Assembly (NCBI GenBank): GCA_902769255.1
Contig: CACXOM010000003.1
Coordinates: forward strand, 1 to 64,000
DNA length: 64,000 nt
DNA from: Oscillospiraceae bacterium
GTDB taxonomy: Bacteria; Bacillota; Clostridia; Oscillospirales; Acutalibacteraceae
Direction: 5' to 3'
Shown one piece after another: positions 23,096 through 31,888 of this stretch. Both the position numbers and the translations under genes were made by a program. Within the stretch, counting starts at the first letter, position 1, and each line of letters begins with the position of its first letter. Below the pieces are notes generated by a model that worked only from the letters and a program-made list of their open reading frames with translations, made no database searches and was not told where the DNA came from.

Positions 23096-25081
23096 ATGGC
23101 TAAAAAGGCTTCTTACGGAAACGAAAGTATTTCATCTTTAAAAGGTGCCGACAGAGTAAGGCTTCGCCCTGCGGTTATTTTCGGTTCTGATGGTATTGAG
23201 GGTTGCGAACACTCTACCTTTGAAATAATTACAAACTCCATTGATGAGGCGAGAGAGGGCTACGGCAAAAAAATAATTATTACAAGATTTCTTGACAACT
23301 CAATTGAGGTGCAGGACTTCGGCAGAGGTTGCCCTGTTGATTATAACCCTAATGAAGATAGATATAACTGGGAATTGCTTTATTGCGAACTTTATGCAGG
23401 CAGTAAATATGCAAACAACGAAAACGGAACTTACCAGTTTTCTTTGGGTACAAACGGACTTGGTCTTTGCTCAACTCAATATGCTTCCAAATATATGGAC
23501 GTTGAAATTAAGCGTGACGGTTATAAATATACCCTTCATTTTGAAAAAGGTGAAAATATCGGCGGTCTTGTTAAAGAGCCTTATGCCGGTAAAGATACAG
23601 GAACAAAAACTCATTGGTTGCCTGACGACGAAGTTTTTACCGATATAAAAATTCCTTATGAATATTTTGAAGACATTTTAACCCGTCAGGCAGTTGTAAA
23701 TGACGGACTTGTTTTTGTGCTCAAAAATCAAGTTTCCGCTTCAAAATTTGAAACCAAAGAATTTACCTATAAAAACGGTATTTTAGATTATATCAACGAA
23801 ACCGTTGGCGAAGATTTAGGCTTTATTGACACGCTTTTGTGGCAAGGCGAGCGCAAGGGTAAAGACAGAGCAGACAAGCCCGAATATCTTGTAAAAATGA
23901 ATGTTGCGCTCAATTTTTCAAACAAAGTGCAAAAAAAGGAATATTACCACAATTCAAGTTATCTTGAATACGGCGGCGCGCCTGACAAAGCGGTGCGTTC
24001 TGCATTTGTTTCACAGTTTGACGCATTTTTCAAACAGAATAATAAATATAACAAAAATGAATCTAAAGTATCTTTTTCCGATATTGAAGAGTCTTTAGTG
24101 CTTGTTATTTCCTCTTTTTCAAACCAAACTTCTTATGAAAACCAAACTAAAAAAGCGATAACAAACAAGTTTATTCAAGAGGCTTTAACAGAATTTTTAA
24201 AGCACAACCTTGAAGTATTCTTTATCGAAAACAAAGAAAAAGCCGAAAAAATCGGCGACCAAATTTTAATTAACAAGCGCTCGAGAGAAAAAAGCGAAAA
24301 AGAACGACTTAACATTAAAAAAACATTGCAAGTCAGCAACGACATGGCTTCTCGTGTGCAAAAATTTGTTGATTGCCGTTCTAAAAACGCAAGCGAGCGA
24401 GAACTTTATATTGTTGAGGGTGACTCGGCGCTCGGTTCGGTAAAACTTGCGCGCGACCCCGAATTTCAAGGCGTTATGCCGGTTAGAGGTAAAATTTTAA
24501 ACTGCTTAAAACCCGAATATTCAAAAATTTTCAAAAGCGAAATTATTGTTGATTTAATGAAAGTGCTCGGTTGCGGTGTTGAAGTTAATTCAAAAACCAA
24601 CAAAGATTTGTCAACATTTGATATTGAAAAATTGCGTTGGAACAAAGTTGTAATTTGTACCGATGCCGATGTTGACGGATTTCATATTAGAACGCTTATT
24701 TTAGCGATGATTTACCGCCTTACACCTACTCTTATAAACGAGGGTTATGTTTATATTGCGGAAACTCCGCTTTATGAAATCACTACTAAAGATAAAACTT
24801 ATTATGTTTATGACGATAAAGAAAAAGGCGAAGTGCTTAACAAAATCGGCGATAAAAAATATACAATTCAGCGTTCAAAAGGACTTGGTGAAAACCAGCC
24901 TGATATGATGAATTTAACTACAATGAACCCTGCCACAAGGCGACTTATTAAGGTTATGCCCGAAGATGTTGAAAAAACAATGCAAATGTTTGATGTATTG
25001 TTGGGCGATAACATTTTAGGCAGAAAAGAGCATATTGCAAAAGAGGGTCATAAATTCCTCGAATTTGCAGATATTAGTTAA
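23096..25081 (+). CDS. parE: Type IIA topoisomerase subunit B (ParE/GyrB-like)
   Basis: 661 residues. A GHKL ATPase with EIITNSIDEAREG, QDFGRGCPVDYNP and FSLGTNGLGLC; then the TOPRIM part with VEGDSALGSVKLARD, PVRGKILN and the metal motif CTDADVDGFHIRTL; ending near QRSKGLGENQPD. Canonical GyrB has EGDSAGGSAKxGRD, so ALGSVKLA is a divergence and points to a topoisomerase IV-type or second gyrase. It pairs with the subunit A gene 28 nt downstream. The name parE rather than gyrB is my inference. Confidence 0.88.
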   Translation: MAKKASYGNESISSLKGADRVRLRPAVIFGSDGIEGCEHSTFEIITNSIDEAREGYGKKIIITRFLDNSIEVQDFGRGCPVDYNPNEDRYNWELLYCELYAGSKYANNENGTYQFSLGTNGLGLCSTQYASKYMDVEIKRDGYKYTLHFEKGENIGGLVKEPYAGKDTGTKTHWLPDDEVFTDIKIPYEYFEDILTRQAVVNDGLVFVLKNQVSASKFETKEFTYKNGILDYINETVGEDLGFIDTLLWQGERKGKDRADKPEYLVKMNVALNFSNKVQKKEYYHNSSYLEYGGAPDKAVRSAFVSQFDAFFKQNNKYNKNESKVSFSDIEESLVLVISSFSNQTSYENQTKKAITNKFIQEALTEFLKHNLEVFFIENKEKAEKIGDQILINKRSREKSEKERLNIKKTLQVSNDMASRVQKFVDCRSKNASERELYIVEGDSALGSVKLARDPEFQGVMPVRGKILNCLKPEYSKIFKSEIIVDLMKVLGCGVEVNSKTNKDLSTFDIEKLRWNKVVICTDADVDGFHIRTLILAMIYRLTPTLINEGYVYIAETPLYEITTKDKTYYVYDDKEKGEVLNKIGDKKYTIQRSKGLGENQPDMMNLTTMNPATRRLIKVMPEDVEKTMQMFDVLLGDNILGRKEHIAKEGHKFLEFADIS

Positions 25082-25118
25082 GATTTTTTAATAAAAACTA
25101 TAATAAAAGGTGATTTTT

Positions 25119-27365
25119 TTGGCAAAATCAAAGAAGAATAAAGACAGAAGAATAACTCTGAATCCTGATAAGGCAAACGCTTATATAGCAGGGTCGGGAA
25201 CAGTTGTAAACCAGCCTATTACCGCAACCCTTGAATCAAACTTTATGCCTTATGCTATGAGTGTAATTGTATCTCGTGCAATTCCGGAAATTGACGGCTT
25301 CAAACCCTCTCACAGAAAGCTTTTGTATACAATGTATACAATGGGTTTGCTCAACGGTCAAACTATAAAATCGGCTAACATTGCGGGTCAAACTATGCAA
25401 CTTAACCCTCATGGTGACGCCGCTATTTACGATACAATGGTGCGTTTATCAGAAGGTTATGAGGCGCTTTTGCACCCTTATGTTAAATCAAAAGGTAACT
25501 TCGGTAAGGCTTATTCGAGAGATATGGTTTGCGCTGCTTCTCGTTACACCGAAGCAAAATTAGCGCCAATTGCAACCGAACTTTTTAAAGATATTGACAA
25601 AGATACTGTTGATTTTGTCGATAACTATGACGCTACCAAAAAAGAGCCGACTTTGTTGCCTGTAACATTTCCTTCGGTACTTGTTAACGCAAACAAAGGT
25701 ATTGCCGTAGGTATGGCGAGCGATATTTGCCCGTTTAATTTAAAAGAAATTTGCGAAACCACTATCGCTTATATTTATGATGAAAATTGCGATTTAACCG
25801 AAACGCTTTTAGCGCCTGATTTTCCGCTTGGCGGACAACTGCTTTACAACAAAGAAGAAATTGAAAACATTTACAAAACAGGCAGAGGCGGTTTTAAGGT
25901 TAGAGCGACTTATGAATACGATAAATCGCAAAACTGTATTGATATTAAACAAATTCCGCCTACAACCACATCTGAGGCGATAATTGAGAAAATAATTGAC
26001 CTTTCAAAACAGAAAAAAGTTACCGAAATTAACGATATTCGTGACGAAACAGGTCTTGAAGGTCTTAGAATTACTATTGATTTAAAACGAGGCGTTGACC
26101 CTGATAAATTAATGCTTAAACTTTTCAAAATGACCACTTTGCAAGACACTTTTTCTTGCAACTTTAACATTTTGATTGATGGTAGTCCAAGGGTAATGGG
26201 CGTTGGCGAAATTATAGCCGAATGGCTTAAATTCCGTATGGAATGTATTAGGCGAAAACTTTCGTTTACGCTTGATAAAGCGCTTAAAAAGCTTCACATT
26301 TTAGAGGGATTGCAAAAAATTCTTTTAGATATTGATAAGGCTATTAAAATTGTAAGAGAAACCGAAGAAGAGGCAGAGGTAGTGCCAAATCTTATGATTG
26401 GTTTTTCAATTGATGAGACTCAGGCTGAATATGTTGCAGAAATTAAACTTCGTCATTTAAACCGCGAATACATTTTAAAAAGACTTGATGAAATCGAAAA
26501 ATTAAAAGAAGAAATTGCAAAGCTTCAAAGCATTTTAAAATCAAATACCAAAATTAAAAAGGTAATTGTAAACGAGTTAAAAGAAGTTATTAAAAAATAC
26601 GGTCAGGAAAGAAGAACCGAAATTGTTTATGCCGCTGATGAGCCTGAATATGTTGAGGTTATTGAAATTCCTGATTATGCTTGCCATCTTTTCTTCACCA
26701 AAGACGGTTATTTCAAAAAAATTACTCCGCAGTCGCTTAGAATGAGCGGTGCTCATAAGCTTAAAGACGGCGATGAAATAATCGAAGAAATCGAAGCAAA
26801 CAATAAAAACGAATTGTTGTTTTTCTCTGATAAATGTCAGGTTTACAAAGCGAAAGCGAACGATTTTTCAGATACCAAAACCAGCGTTTTGGGCGATTAT
26901 ATTCCTGCATCTTTGCAATTTGATAAAGATGAAAACACAAAATATATGGCTGTTACCGATGATTACAGCGGTTTTATGATTTTTGTGTTTGAAAACGGTA
27001 AAGTTGCAAAGGTTGATATGAAACAATATGAAACCAAAACCAACCGCAAAAAACTGCTTAAAGCCTATTCCGATAAATCACCGCTTATTAACGCTTTTTA
27101 TATTAAAGATGAGTCGGAAATTGTTATTGAAAACATTAACAGCAGAAAACTTATTTTAGACACAAAAGCAATTAATGTTAAAACAAGCAAAAATACACAG
27201 GGCGTTGCGGTTATGAAACTGCGAAAAGGTCATAAAGTAATCAACGCTTATCTTTATAAAGAGGGAATGTTTGAAAACCCTTCAAGATACAAATCAAGAA
27301 CTTTGCCGGCAAGCGGAAAATTGCCTGAAGATGACGAAGTAACAGGAAAACAACTTACTTTTTAG
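25119..27365 (+). CDS. parC: Type IIA topoisomerase subunit A (ParC/GyrA-like)
   Basis: About 748 residues from TTG 25119 (AAAAGG just upstream; GTG 25110 overlaps that site). SRAIPEIDGFKPSHRKLLYTM and NPHGDAAIYDTMVRL precede the catalytic AASRYTEAKL with Tyr143. A coiled-coil gate region lies near 420-500, followed by a weakly conserved beta-propeller-type C-terminal domain; I see no clear GyrA box, supporting topoisomerase IV. The residue matching E. coli GyrA Ser83 is Ala101, while the Asp87 equivalent (Asp105) is kept. Confidence 0.88.
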   Translation: MAKSKKNKDRRITLNPDKANAYIAGSGTVVNQPITATLESNFMPYAMSVIVSRAIPEIDGFKPSHRKLLYTMYTMGLLNGQTIKSANIAGQTMQLNPHGDAAIYDTMVRLSEGYEALLHPYVKSKGNFGKAYSRDMVCAASRYTEAKLAPIATELFKDIDKDTVDFVDNYDATKKEPTLLPVTFPSVLVNANKGIAVGMASDICPFNLKEICETTIAYIYDENCDLTETLLAPDFPLGGQLLYNKEEIENIYKTGRGGFKVRATYEYDKSQNCIDIKQIPPTTTSEAIIEKIIDLSKQKKVTEINDIRDETGLEGLRITIDLKRGVDPDKLMLKLFKMTTLQDTFSCNFNILIDGSPRVMGVGEIIAEWLKFRMECIRRKLSFTLDKALKKLHILEGLQKILLDIDKAIKIVRETEEEAEVVPNLMIGFSIDETQAEYVAEIKLRHLNREYILKRLDEIEKLKEEIAKLQSILKSNTKIKKVIVNELKEVIKKYGQERRTEIVYAADEPEYVEVIEIPDYACHLFFTKDGYFKKITPQSLRMSGAHKLKDGDEIIEEIEANNKNELLFFSDKCQVYKAKANDFSDTKTSVLGDYIPASLQFDKDENTKYMAVTDDYSGFMIFVFENGKVAKVDMKQYETKTNRKKLLKAYSDKSPLINAFYIKDESEIVIENINSRKLILDTKAINVKTSKNTQGVAVMKLRKGHKVINAYLYKEGMFENPSRYKSRTLPASGKLPEDDEVTGKQLTF

Positions 27366-27380
27366 CAAAGGAAAATTCTT

Positions 27381-28247
27381 ATGAAAGTAATTGAAACAAT
27401 TAAAAGCGAAAAACCTACTCTTTCTTTTGAGGTTTTTCCGCCGAAAACATCTGATAATTTTGAAAGTGTCAGAACAGCGGCTGAAAAAATAGCCGATTTA
27501 AAGCCTGCTTTTATGAGCGTAACCTACGGTGCAGGCGGTGGCACTTCTGATTTTACGGTAGATTTAGCGGAAGATTTGATTAAGCAAAAAGGCGTAACAC
27601 CGCTTACTCACTTAACCTGCGTTTCTGCCGATGAAAACAAAATTGAAACAGAACTTAACAAGATTAAATCAAAAGGCATTGAGAATATTTTAGCACTTCG
27701 TGGCGATATTCCTGAAGGGTTAGACAAATCTAAAATGAAATATAAATATGCCTATGAACTGATTGAAAAAATTAAAGATTTTGATGAAAGTTTTTGTGTA
27801 GGCGGTGCTTGTTATCCTGAAAGCCACCCCGAAAGCGAAAACGGCGAAAAAGATATTGAAAGTTTAAAAATAAAAGTTGCAAGCGGTTGCGAATTCCTTA
27901 CAACTCAAATGTTTTTTGATAACAATATTCTTTATAATTTTATTATGCGTCTTTTGAAAAAAGGCGTTGATGTGCCTGTTGTTGCAGGTATTATGCCGGT
28001 TACAAACGCAAGGCAAATTAAGCGAATTACCGCTATTTCCAAAAACACTTTGCCACAAAGATTTGTTAGAATTGTTGACAGATTTGCAGATAATGAGCAA
28101 GCGTTAATGCAAGCGGGAATTGCTTATGCTACTGAGCAAATTATAGACCTTTACGCAAACGGAATAAGCGCTGTTCATGTTTATTCAATGAACAACCCAG
28201 AAGTAGCGAAAAGAATTAAAAATAATCTTACGGAAATTTTAAAATGA
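27381..28247 (+). CDS. metF: Methylenetetrahydrofolate reductase
   Basis: 288 residues. LSFEVFPPKT near the start, SVTYGAGGG, HLTCVSADENKIE, ILALRGDIPEG and LTTQMFFDN identify MetF, the flavoprotein that makes 5-methyl-THF. The next gene overlaps by 4 nt (ATGA), so metF, the activation-domain gene and metH form one methionine-methylation operon. A weak AGGAAAA serves as ribosome site 15 nt after parC. Confidence 0.95.
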   Translation: MKVIETIKSEKPTLSFEVFPPKTSDNFESVRTAAEKIADLKPAFMSVTYGAGGGTSDFTVDLAEDLIKQKGVTPLTHLTCVSADENKIETELNKIKSKGIENILALRGDIPEGLDKSKMKYKYAYELIEKIKDFDESFCVGGACYPESHPESENGEKDIESLKIKVASGCEFLTTQMFFDNNILYNFIMRLLKKGVDVPVVAGIMPVTNARQIKRITAISKNTLPQRFVRIVDRFADNEQALMQAGIAYATEQIIDLYANGISAVHVYSMNNPEVAKRIKNNLTEILK

Positions 28248-28831
28248 GCGAACAAATTGTTACTGGGGTTATCCCTGCCGAAAAAATTGAAATTAACAAA
28301 ATTGAATTGGCTCAAAGGCTTAAAACTAAAGTTGATTTTAATTTAGATGAAATCGACTCTTGCAAAGAAGAACTTTTAAAGGTAATTAACTATAAATATG
28401 CCTTTAAAAAAGTGGCGGTTGATTTATCAAATCAAGATTATGTAAACTTGGAATTTTGCGAAGTTAAAAGCAAAAATCTTTATAACAATTTGCAAGGGTG
28501 TTCTTCGGCAATTATTATTGCAGTTACCGCTGGAATAGGCGTTGACCGCTTGCTTGGCAGATTAAATTTGCTTTCGCAGTCAAAGCATTTTATTACCGAT
28601 GCATTGTCAAGTGCGGCTGTTGAAAGTTTTTGTGATTATGTAAACCAAATTATTAATGAACAATATAAAACAAAACCTCGTTTTTCACCGGGCTACGGCG
28701 ATTTACCGCTTGAAATTCAGCCCTCAATTTTAAAACTTTTATCGGCTGATAAAACGCTGGGAATTACGCTGAACAAATCGCTTTTAATGACTCCCGTTAA
28801 ATCAATAACGGCGATAATAGGAGTGCTTTAA
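28244..28831 (+). CDS. Stand-alone MetH activation-domain (AdoMet-binding) protein
   Basis: 195 residues. The segment RFSPGYGDLPLEIQPSI and the ending LTLNKSLLMTPVKSITAIIGV-like (here ITLNKSLLMTPVKS) are hallmarks of the C-terminal activation domain of cobalamin-dependent methionine synthase (RPGYP and tyrosine region), which binds AdoMet for reductive reactivation of cob(II)alamin. Here it is a separate gene overlapping metF by 4 nt and metH by 1 nt. It most likely reactivates the short MetH encoded next. Confidence 0.88.
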   Translation: MSEQIVTGVIPAEKIEINKIELAQRLKTKVDFNLDEIDSCKEELLKVINYKYAFKKVAVDLSNQDYVNLEFCEVKSKNLYNNLQGCSSAIIIAVTAGIGVDRLLGRLNLLSQSKHFITDALSSAAVESFCDYVNQIINEQYKTKPRFSPGYGDLPLEIQPSILKLLSADKTLGITLNKSLLMTPVKSITAIIGVL

Positions 28832-31188
28832 TGGACATTAAAAAAGCAATTAAACAAAAAAGATTATATTTTGACGGCGGCGCAGGAACGCTTTTGCAGG
28901 CTATGGGCCTAAAAGGCGGCGAGCGTGCTGAAAATTGGAATATAAACAGCCCTGAAAAGATTATTAAAATGCATAAAGATTATCTTTTGGCTGGCGCTGA
29001 TATTATTACAACAAACACATTCGGCGCTAATTGCGAAAAGTTTGAAAATTATGAAGAAATAATTATTTCAGGCATTAACTGTGCAAAAGAAGCAGTAAAA
29101 GAATTTGAAAATAAATATATTGCGTTTGACTTAGGACCGAGCGGAAGACTTTTAAAACCACTCGGCGATTTTGAATTTGAAGATGCGGTTGAATTTTTTG
29201 CAAAAAATATTCGTGTTGCCAAAAAATGCGGTGTAGATTTAGTTTTAATTGAAACAATGAGCGATGCTTACGAAACAAAAGCGGCAGTTTTAGCTGCAAA
29301 AGAAAATTGTGACTTGCCGATTTTTGTTACAAATGTTTTTGATGAACAGTCTAAAATGATGACAGGTGCTTCACCGCTCGCTATGGTGGCAATGCTTGAA
29401 AGTTTAGGGGTTGACGCTATCGGAATTAACTGCTCGTTAGGCCCTGATAAAATGATACCTACAATTAAGGAATATTTAAAATATGCAAGCGTTCCTATGA
29501 TTGTAAACCCAAATGCTGGCTTGCCTGAAGTTAAAGACGGCAAAACGATTTTTAACATAAATGCTGATGAATTTTCAGATTATATGAGAGAAATCGCAAA
29601 GAAAGGCGCTTGCATTTTAGGCGGTTGTTGCGGAACAACGCCGGAATATATTAAAAAAACGGTTGAAAAAACAAGAAATATTGAATATAAATATCCTAAA
29701 AACAAGAATTTAACGGTTGTTTCTTCTTATACTCACGGCGTTTTAATCGGCGAAAAACCGCAGTTAATAGGCGAGAGAATTAACCCCACAGGCAAGAAAA
29801 AGTTAAAAGAAGCGTTAAGAAATAACGATTTAAACTATATTTTAAACGAGGGTATTTCTCAAGCTGAAACAGGCGTTGCAATTTTAGATGTAAATGTAGG
29901 TTTACCTGAAATTGACGAAGTTAAAATGATGAAATATGCGGTTTTTGCTTTGCAGTCAGTAACCGATGTGCCTTTACAAATCGACACTTCCGACCCGAAA
30001 GCGTTAGAAGTGGCGCTTAGAATTTACAACGGCAAACCACTTGTAAACTCGGTAAATGGCAAAGTTGAGAGCATGGAAGCGGTTTTCCCGCTTGTTAAAA
30101 AATACGGCGGAACGGTAATTGCCTTAACATTAGATGAAAACGGAATACCCGACAATGCTGACGACAGGGTAAAAATTGCCGAAAAGATAATAAATGAAGC
30201 CAAAAAATATGGTATTGATAAAAAAGATATTGTTGTTGACCCGCTTGCTATGACAGTTTCTTCTGATACAACCAACGCACTAATTACACTTGAATCTATC
30301 AGAAGAATCCGCAAGTTAGGCGTTTACACTTCGCTTGGCGTTTCAAACATTTCATTTGGCTTGCCTAACCGCCCTGCAATAAACTCTACATTTTTTGCAC
30401 TTGCAATGGAAAATGGGCTTAACCTTGCTATTATGAACCCGTTTTCAAAAGAGATGAACGACGCTTATTACGCATTTTGCGCGGTTAAAAATTTAGACAG
30501 CAATTGTGAGCAGTTTATTAAATATTCTACCGAAAACATACAAGAGACAAAACCTTTATCAAATCAAAAAGAAATGAATTTGCGCCGTGCTATTGTAAAA
30601 GGTGTTAAAGAAAGCGCAGTAAGTCAAGCGCAAATTTTGCTTGAAAGCGAAAAACCGCTTGATATAATTAACAATCACATTATACCCGCTTTAAACGAAA
30701 TCGGTGATGATTTTGAAAAGCAAAAAGCGTTTTTACCGCAACTTCTTTTGAGCGCCGAGGCGGCGAGTGCTGCATTTGATTTGCTTAAAACCAAAATGAA
30801 TACTGCTGATAACGACACTTCAAGAACGGTTGTTTTAGCGACTGTTAAGGGCGATATTCACGATATCGGCAAAAACATTGTTAAAGTTTTGCTTGAAAGC
30901 TACGGTTTTAAAGTTTTTGATTTAGGCAGAGATGTACCGCCCGAAGAAATAGTTAAATGTGCAGTTGAAAACAACTGTAAATTAGTAGGTTTAAGCGCTT
31001 TAATGACAACTACCGTGCCTTCAATGGAGGAAACAATTAAACTTTTAAATAAAACCGATAAATCTATAAAAGTTATAGTAGGCGGTGCGGTTTTAACAGA
31101 AGATTATGCTAAAATGATTAATGCCGACTTTTACGGCGCAGACGCTATGGAAAGTGTTAGAATTGCTGAACAGTTTTACGGCAAATAA
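28831..31188 (+). CDS. metH: Cobalamin-dependent methionine synthase lacking the activation domain
   Basis: 785 residues. Homocysteine-binding barrel at about 1-290 with zinc ligands Cys201 (INCSLG) and Cys266-Cys267 (GGCCGTTPEY). Pterin-binding barrel at about 310-560 (LIGERINPTGKKKL, LDVNVGLPEID). Cobalamin cap and binding domains at about 590-785, with the axial His677 in GDIHDIGKN. The protein ends after the B12 domain, about 400 residues shorter than E. coli MetH, because the activation domain is the preceding gene. It transfers methyl from 5-methyl-THF to homocysteine. Confidence 0.95.
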   Translation: MDIKKAIKQKRLYFDGGAGTLLQAMGLKGGERAENWNINSPEKIIKMHKDYLLAGADIITTNTFGANCEKFENYEEIIISGINCAKEAVKEFENKYIAFDLGPSGRLLKPLGDFEFEDAVEFFAKNIRVAKKCGVDLVLIETMSDAYETKAAVLAAKENCDLPIFVTNVFDEQSKMMTGASPLAMVAMLESLGVDAIGINCSLGPDKMIPTIKEYLKYASVPMIVNPNAGLPEVKDGKTIFNINADEFSDYMREIAKKGACILGGCCGTTPEYIKKTVEKTRNIEYKYPKNKNLTVVSSYTHGVLIGEKPQLIGERINPTGKKKLKEALRNNDLNYILNEGISQAETGVAILDVNVGLPEIDEVKMMKYAVFALQSVTDVPLQIDTSDPKALEVALRIYNGKPLVNSVNGKVESMEAVFPLVKKYGGTVIALTLDENGIPDNADDRVKIAEKIINEAKKYGIDKKDIVVDPLAMTVSSDTTNALITLESIRRIRKLGVYTSLGVSNISFGLPNRPAINSTFFALAMENGLNLAIMNPFSKEMNDAYYAFCAVKNLDSNCEQFIKYSTENIQETKPLSNQKEMNLRRAIVKGVKESAVSQAQILLESEKPLDIINNHIIPALNEIGDDFEKQKAFLPQLLLSAEAASAAFDLLKTKMNTADNDTSRTVVLATVKGDIHDIGKNIVKVLLESYGFKVFDLGRDVPPEEIVKCAVENNCKLVGLSALMTTTVPSMEETIKLLNKTDKSIKVIVGGAVLTEDYAKMINADFYGADAMESVRIAEQFYGK

Positions 31189-31192
31189 AAAT

Positions 31193-31213
31193 ACCGTCTG
31201 TTTTACAGACGGC
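31193..31213 (+). terminator. Possible hairpin after metH
   Basis: CCGTCTG-TTTTA-CAGACGG stem 7 nt after the metH stop. No T run follows, so it may be a weak terminator or an mRNA end-stabilising hairpin. Confidence 0.45.
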
Positions 31214-31328
31214 AGACAAAAGAAATTTTTAAATACAAACGCAAAAAATACAATTTCTTTTGACAATATTATTATAAGCGTAATTTTTATTATTATTCAA
31301 AAAATATTAAATTGTGAGGAATTTAATT

Positions 31329-31853
31329 TTGGAATATTGGGACATACTTGATAAAAACGGCAACAAAACAGGAAAAACCATTGTCAGAGGCAGAAAAAGC
31401 CTTGCCAAAGGCGAATACCATTTAGTTGTTCACATTTGGGTAGTAAACGACAAAGGCGAATATTTAATTCAACGCCGTTCTGACGATAAACCGCTAATGG
31501 CAGGCGAATGGGCAGCAACAGGCGGTTCTGCAATTGCAGGCGAGGGGTCAAGACACGCCGCTTTGCGTGAACTTTATGAAGAACTCGGAATTTATATTCC
31601 ACGAAGAAAAATGATGTTAGTTCGCCGTCAGCTTCGCAAATATTCGCTTAATGATATTTATGCGGTGCGTTGCAACATTCCGGCTCACCGTTGCCGGTTG
31701 CAAAAAGAGGAAGTCGCCGAAGTTAAGTGGGTAACGCTTCAAGAACTAAAAAGAATGGTAGATGAGGGCGAGTTTCATAATTACGGCAAATCTTATTTTG
31801 ATATTGTTTATTCGGTAGACGACTTTTTAAAATCTCATTCAAGAAAAAAATAA
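31329..31853 (+). CDS. Nudix hydrolase
   Basis: 174 residues from TTG 31329, behind TGTGAGGAA; GTG 31314 is in frame but lies in that site. The complete Nudix box runs from GSAIAGEG through RELYEELGI (GX5EX7REUXEEXGU) at about 62-84. It begins EYWDILDKNGNKTGKTIVRG, typical of the IDI-like/YfcD Nudix group acting on nucleoside diphosphate derivatives. The substrate cannot be told. Single gene with a terminator shared with the convergent YfhO gene. Confidence 0.88.
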   Translation: MEYWDILDKNGNKTGKTIVRGRKSLAKGEYHLVVHIWVVNDKGEYLIQRRSDDKPLMAGEWAATGGSAIAGEGSRHAALRELYEELGIYIPRRKMMLVRRQLRKYSLNDIYAVRCNIPAHRCRLQKEEVAEVKWVTLQELKRMVDEGEFHNYGKSYFDIVYSVDDFLKSHSRKK

Positions 31854-31885
31854 AAAATACCTATGCTTTTTGCATAGGTATTTTT
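31853..31885. terminator. Bidirectional terminator between the Nudix and YfhO genes
   Basis: AAAATACCTATGC-TTTT-GCATAGGTATTTT stem with A tract on one side and T tract on the other; serves both converging genes. Confidence 0.85.
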
Positions 31886-31888
31886 GTT

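Noticed and set aside
31190-31313. Riboswitch between metH and the Nudix gene
   Set aside because: Only one simple 7-bp hairpin is present and no SAM or cobalamin riboswitch core can be recognised.
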